A stretch of 64,000 nt of DNA from positions 1-64,000 of the forward strand of contig JAOTOM010001549.1 of NCBI GenBank assembly GCA_034440615.1, given 5' to 3'. The position numbers and the translations under genes are program-made. Below the pieces are notes generated by a model that worked only from the letters and a program-made list of their open reading frames with translations, did not search any database and was not told the DNA's origin. The DNA is from Ashinkailepas kermadecensis (lineage: Eukaryota > Arthropoda > Thecostraca > Neolepadidae). Shown in pieces: positions 59,070 to 64,000 of the stretch (within the stretch, counting starts at the first letter, position 1; every line of letters begins with the position of its first letter).

Positions 59070-60660
59070 CGCAGGTTTCCCGGTGCTACGTAAAGGGCCT
59101 CCAAGCCCATGGAGGGCCCGGGATATTAAAAATAGTGGCGCTTTCAACAGGTGAAGGGGCACCCCCTCCCCCCCACACACACACACCCTGGCGAGTCCTA
59201 TGGGCCCTCCAAGCGACCGCCCTGAGGGGCAGATATATAGCTGAGGACATATGTAAACGTGAAACGGTGTGTGTGGAAAGGGACCTTGAGACCTCAAGAC
59301 GTCCACCCTGAGGGCTAGCAAGGGCCGTGAAGACAAGCGAGGATCCGCCCGAGAGCTGGAATGCTCATACTGGCTGGAAAGAGCAGTCTCAGCTGGAATG
59401 AGCCCCAAACAGCTGAGGAATAAACAGGGCACCTGCGGGTCAGAGAAGGCGGTGACGCTCAGTGTGTTTGGAAGATCCCCTGAGGGATGAACAGGACCAC
59501 TAAGAGCTGACGAACATTGGTGAGAGCACATCTCAGATATGAAATTACCCAAAATGAGAGCTAGACAGGACTATTGAGAACTGTGATGAGCCCCGACAAG
59601 CAGGAGAGGGCCGTGAGAGATGCAGAGGATCTCGTGACAGTCAGAGGGGACACAACTGGGGTTCTTTTAAGGCTGAGAGAGGCCCCAAATGGATGAATAA
59701 GGTCCCCTGAGAGGCAGCGCCAATCCCAGTTGGTTGGCGATTGAGATAAGGCATACCGAGGGCCAGCCTCAAAGATAGAATGTTCTTGAAACCACAAGAG
59801 CTGTCGATAGAGCCATTCTTCGTTGCATTAGATAACTATGAGGGCATTAGTAACATAGAGAGGTCTCTTGAGGGCTAACAGAGCCCCTGAGATCTAAGAT
59901 GAACCCTTAAGGCTAACGATGGTTGTGAGGAATACTGAGGGCCAATGTCAGAGCTGGAAAGCCCTTGAAGCTAGAAAGACTGTCCGAGACTGGGAAGGGT
60001 CCCTAACAGATGGAGAGGACCCGTGCCGATTCAAAATGGTCGCTGAGCGCTAGTGAGGACAGGACTGGGATGCCCAAGAGGATTGGAAGGGGTCCCTATG
60101 AGCAGAACAGGGCCTCCTGAGATCTACAGAGAGTTCCTCAAGGGCTAGCTATGGTTGCAAGGAATACTGAGGGCCAGTTTCAGAGTTAGAATGTCATTGC
60201 TAGCCCGACAGGTTGTTGATGACTGGGGAGGTCCCCTGAGAGCTAGAGCGGACCGGACTGTGGTGCTCCCGAGGTCTTGGAGAAATACTGAGGGATGAAC
60301 AGAGCCACCTAAGAGCTAAGAATAGTTCGGAGAGCTGACGATGTTTGCTAGAAATTGTATGGTGTCTCAGAGCTGTAGGATTCCTCTGGAAGCTAGATAA
60401 GTTTGTGAAGGACTGGTAATTCCCCATGCATGATGGCGTCATGCATGAATAGGTCACCGGAGAGTCAGAGAGGACTGGGTTGGGACGTTTTTTAGCTTTT
60501 GAATAGGCACCCGAGGGATCAGGGCCCTCAGAGAGCTGAAAGAGTTCCATGGAACTGGCAATGGGTCTGATGAATACTCACGGCCAGCCTCAGAAATAGG
60601 ATATCCTTGAGAGCCGTGAATAGTGCCAGATGACTGGGAAGGTCACCCGGGGAGGAACTA
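59070..60660. repeat. Decayed tandem array with GAGAGCT/CCTGAGGG words
   Basis: About 1.6 kb in which GAGAGCT(A/G), CCTGAGG and AGGGCC words recur every 20-40 bp without a fixed period. Directionality is constant (CCTGAG before AGCT), which suggests an old tandem array decayed by mutation. Minus-strand frames of 78-165 codons crossing it are Ser/Leu/Pro-rich with no domain. Confidence 0.5.
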
Positions 60661-60938
60661 TACTTGAACGACGTAGCGGATGACAGAAAGAAGCAATTGT
60701 GGCCATGGAGAAAACCACTCAATTTTAACTAAAGCTAATAACATTAATGACTTCATTAGAGATGTGTTAACCTCCCTTTATTTTCCGGAATAGGTTCTCT
60801 TTTCTTCATTGTTATCGGAACTGAACTGGTTTCCTTTTCTTTGTGGTTTTTACCGAAATGTTTGACTTGATTGCAGGTCCCGGATCAGCCACGCCAGGGC
60901 TTAGTGCGTTATATTCCCACGCATTTAAGCATTTTGGC

Positions 60939-60941
<3 letters not shown>

Positions 60942-61014
<73 letters not shown>

Positions 61015-61040
61015 GTATATATATGTATGTATATATATAA

Positions 61041-61135
<95 letters not shown>

Positions 61136-61148
61136 TATTTATTTATTT
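60942..61148. repeat. (AT)n microsatellite, two blocks
   Basis: TA dinucleotide blocks at about 60,942-61,008 and 61,046-61,132, separated by GTATATGTATATATATGTAT, and followed by TTTATTTATTTAT. Confidence 0.95.
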
Positions 61149-61839
61149 ATACCACTCCTCGGTAGGTAGGGAGGTCCTCTTTAGTTGTCCCCCCATAGAT
61201 CAAATCCCCCTCAAATTGTTCATCCACAGGTGCCTCTCGGAGGGCAAAACCGTCCGGCGCCCCTCCAGGTACTTTCCAAGTGACGTTTCTCCGGACATAT
61301 GCCTCCCATGATAATTTCTGAATCCACCCCTGATTTGAGTGTGGTGATGCTGGATTGTTTGTGATTGATGCATCAGCTCACGACGATTGTTCACAAATAA
61401 CGAATACAAAGCTATGATAAATTAGCGACGGAGTGTTCGATGCCTATGACAAAGCTCCGGGATGGAATGATGAAATAGGCCTCATAATGTACGTGACCAT
61501 CTGTTTGTAATGGCCATGTTGAAATTCTCCTCTTTTTACGCTTCACAATGAAGCTACAGAAGACCGGTTGATTTCCTGATGGCTATCTCGAAGACGGGTT
61601 AAAAAGCCCACCGGTTCTGACTGGGCTTTCTGACTGAGTTCTCGGTGCGTGCATTTGCCACCACTAGATTGGGCCATCGTCGTGCTTTTTTTTGTCGTTG
61701 CATAGCGAGCGACAGTCCAGAGATTACCTCATTTTTTATTCATTTTGTTCTTGGTAGTTGTTTCGATTGAAATGCTAATGCGCACCTTAGATCACAATAT
61801 TCCTGATATTCTGAGGCTCTCAATAGGAAACAGGGAAAC
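61149..61839. other. Unassigned DNA with C-rich block
   Basis: The 61,190-61,330 block (CCCCCCATAG, GGTGCCTCTCGGAGGG, GAATCCACCCCTG) resembles G-rich repeats at 11.4 and 34.4 kb. No gene recognised. Confidence 0.4.
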
Positions 61840-62240
61840 TACACTCACAAACATTTGAGAACCACGGGCAGTCTCGAAGATCACTGGAAGGCTTCGTCCG
61901 AGCACCACAAGTTCTCAAATGAGAACCCAAGGTTCTCAAGATAGATGTTCTCGTTCGAGAATATTCGTCGGTTTTCGAGATGGTTTTCTGGCTTCTCCAA
62001 GAACCTTGACTGACACCCTTCAAGAATATCCGAGAACCATACCGAGGTTCGGACACCATCGTGAGCTCTCACAAGAGCACCACATATTTTGAATGGAGTA
62101 TTGTATATGGTTTCTGATGCTATTGGAAGGTGCTATGAGAGCACCACTCGCTTCAGCCTGGAAACCCCCGTGAAGTTTCCGACACCGTTGCAGGGTATCA
62201 CGAAAGCAACACATTTTGTTTAAAAAGCTACTCATCTGGA
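61840..62240 (+). mobile_element. Possible CACTG-type element end with GAGAAC cluster
   Basis: TA followed by CACTCACAAACATTTGAGAA at 61,842 resembles the left ends of the CACTG elements. GAGAAC/GTTCTC words follow at 61,911-61,960. No right end was found before the window ends, so it is a partial or a different element. Confidence 0.4.
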
Positions 62241-63340
62241 ATATTTATATATTACATGCAACATACACCATACATATCTGCGATCACAAGGTCAGGGCAC
62301 ACTGACTCAGTCATCAAATTCTGTCAATGTTCCGACCTTTTCTACTCGAACATCTTACATAAAACCATAATCACTATGGGCACACCCAAACAGTGAACCT
62401 GCGCTGCTCATGGTTGGTTTTTCACCTGCCAGTGACATGACCGAGCAATTCCTGAAGAAGAACCAACTGAACTAATGAATACATCAATTCAACATGTGAT
62501 CACAAGTAACCAGCGACTGGAAAACTTCAATGCATCACACAAATCCACGCCAACAGAGAACTCAACGCATCAAACAGATACAATCCCTTCAAATTCTTTC
62601 GAAAGCAAAATGATGCTCGGATGACCATTTGGCAGGCGACGTGTGCTGGCTACGAATATCTGCATTTTGCTTCCGCAAAATAACGTTTAAAGACAGGCCT
62701 TCTTGTTACCAACTGATTAGACTCAACGTATACTGCTTAAGCTATTGTTATGCGACTATCATACGTAGTGCAGACACCTTTGTGAACTTCTAGTTCACCA
62801 CATTTCACATCTGGAATAAATAGTTTTGTTCCACACATGATGCATGCAACGATGCGTAAAACTTTGTTGCTCCTTTGAAAACTTTTTGTCTTTGAACCCA
62901 CCTCCCCGTCCAGAAGGTGGAAGACTGCGCACTGCTCACGCGCGAGCAGAACCCACCTCCACGTTCCCACAGTGGACGACTGCGCACCCTGATGGAGAGC
63001 GAGCATGCAAAAACGAGCCAGAACCTACAGGAACGACTCAGAAGCAGGGCCTCTTTAACATGTTAACTAGGCGGGATGCGTCCCACCTAGTGCCGTGAAA
63101 TCCCACCTAGTGGGGCGAATAATCCCACCAGTCAAAGGAAGCTCCAATGGAGAAAGCAACCACAAAAACCTTCGTACAGTTCCGGTAGCGGTAGCCTTTT
63201 TTTCCTTAGAGCGGTGCATTTTTATCAAGAAGATAAAATGGTAGCAAATTGACCAGGTGTGTAACGTGGTGGAATGATCATCGGTTTTTCCTCCCCCAGG
63301 CGACACTACCCTCTTTCCCCCAGGCAGAGGGAGGAGTTGC
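62241..63340. other. Unassigned DNA
   Basis: No supported gene. The 89-codon minus-strand frame at 62,737-63,006 contains IVACIMCGTKLF and DVKCGELEVHKG, faintly like a zinc-binding segment, but no family is recognised. TTAACTAGGCGGGATGCGTC at 63,064 could be another TTAA element end; no partner is visible. Confidence 0.3.
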
Positions 63341-64000
63341 CCCTCCCCCTGAGAAGTTATGGTGCCCCAAGAACCGCACCGTGGTTCGGAAAAAGAATTG
63401 CGCCGGACCCTCTAAAATCCGCTGTGGCCCCAAAAATTCGGATCGGGGCCCCTGATTTTTAAATTAAAAATCACATTGAGGACCCCAAAGCATCGCGCAG
63501 GGGCCCTGTAAATGTCACCGGGGGCCAAAAACGCATTGAGGAGCCCGATAATCACATTAAGTGCCGAAAAAAAATCGCTGTCACCTCTAAGAATGACGCT
63601 GTGTGCTCCAAAATGTGGTACCTGGGCGCCAAAAAATCGCACAGGTGCCCTGGAAATCACGCTGGGGCCTCAAAAGGTCGGACCGGCGCCCCAAAAATAG
63701 CGCTCAGAACGCAAAAAGTCTGGCCAGGCCCCTGAAAATCTCGTTGGGGGCCCGAAAAGTCGTGCCGGGACCACTGAAAGTCACGCTGTGGGCCCCAAAA
63801 TGTCCGGCCCCTTTTTACATTGGGGTCCCTTGAAACCACGAAAGAAGTATCGCCGGGGCCGGTGCCCAAGAAGTCTCACCGGGCCCTTGAAAATGAGGCT
63901 GGGAAGCTAAAAAGACGGGCCGGGCCGGGCCACTAAAAATCGCACGAGGGGCTCAACGGGTCGCACCGGGACCCAAAAGTCCCACCTGGACCCCACGCAA
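63341..64000. repeat. Degenerate array of about 21 bp, running off the window
   Basis: Loose tandem units of about 21 bp resembling AAAGTCGCGCCGGGGCCCCT (for example 63,714 onward: AAGTCTGGCCAGGCCCCTG, AATCTCGTTGGGGGCCCG, AAGTCGTGCCGGGACCACTG, AAGTCACGCTGTGGGCCCC). Spacing varies. The array continues past 64,000. The plus- and minus-strand frames here are by-products. Confidence 0.65.

Overview
This window is repeat-dominated intergenic DNA from an animal nuclear genome. I find no intact host protein gene, rRNA, convincing tRNA gene or CRISPR array. The evidence for a eukaryote is non-LTR retrotransposon remnants with reverse transcriptase and RNase H domains, a Penelope-like reverse transcriptase, many short TIR elements, long CT/TA/GT microsatellites and kilobase minisatellites. 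Scattered AGGTTAGG/CCTAACC words and the retroelement types suggest an invertebrate, perhaps an arthropod; species-level identification is not possible from what I can see.

Layout. 1-3.9 kb: unassigned DNA with a 21/27-bp minisatellite and two perfect hairpins. 3.9-9.66 kb: a TTAA-flanked element (family 2) split by about 4.8 kb of other repeats, including a CR1-like LINE tail. 9.66-10.35 kb: a second CR1-like 3' end. 10.4-13 kb: GC-rich low-complexity DNA with short tandem repeats. 13.0-15.8 kb: probable family 4 element carrying a 46-bp satellite and a nested family 2 copy. 16.4-16.9 kb: Penelope-like RT remnant. 17.46-18.48 kb: family 1 copy. 19.9-22.5 kb: decayed I-like LINE with RNase H. 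23.0-23.7 kb: broken coding remnant. 25.8-27.6 kb: an inverted repeat partner of 4.5-5.1 kb, then a 1.2-kb palindrome built from a 16-bp TACGTA satellite. 30.4-31.3 kb: family 3 copy. 31.8-35.25 kb: CACTG-ended element containing a foldback and another family 3 copy. 36.6-37.2 kb: CT/TA microsatellite. 39.2-45.3 kb: a large I-like LINE interrupted by two family 1 elements and one unassigned insertion. 45.4-47.1 kb and 49.9-54.3 kb: two unrelated 24-bp minisatellites. 55.6-58.05 kb: family 2 copy containing a CACTG-ended element, which itself contains a hairpin. 59-60.7 kb and 63.3-64 kb: decayed tandem arrays.

The most notable pattern is a group of at least three sequence-distinct non-autonomous families that share one plan. 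They have TTAA at both ends and a family-specific terminal motif present once at one end but twice, exactly 27 bp apart, at the other. Next inward comes a homopolymer-G/C hairpin, and the interior carries TCAAGGTCA extended half-sites. Two of these elements sit in the LINE reverse transcriptase, and removing them with one TTAA restores the reading frame across each junction. This supports genuine TTAA-duplicating transposition, as known for piggyBac-type enzymes. No transposase is encoded in the window.

Most long open reading frames here are artefacts of tandem repeats whose period is a multiple of three, or becomes so.
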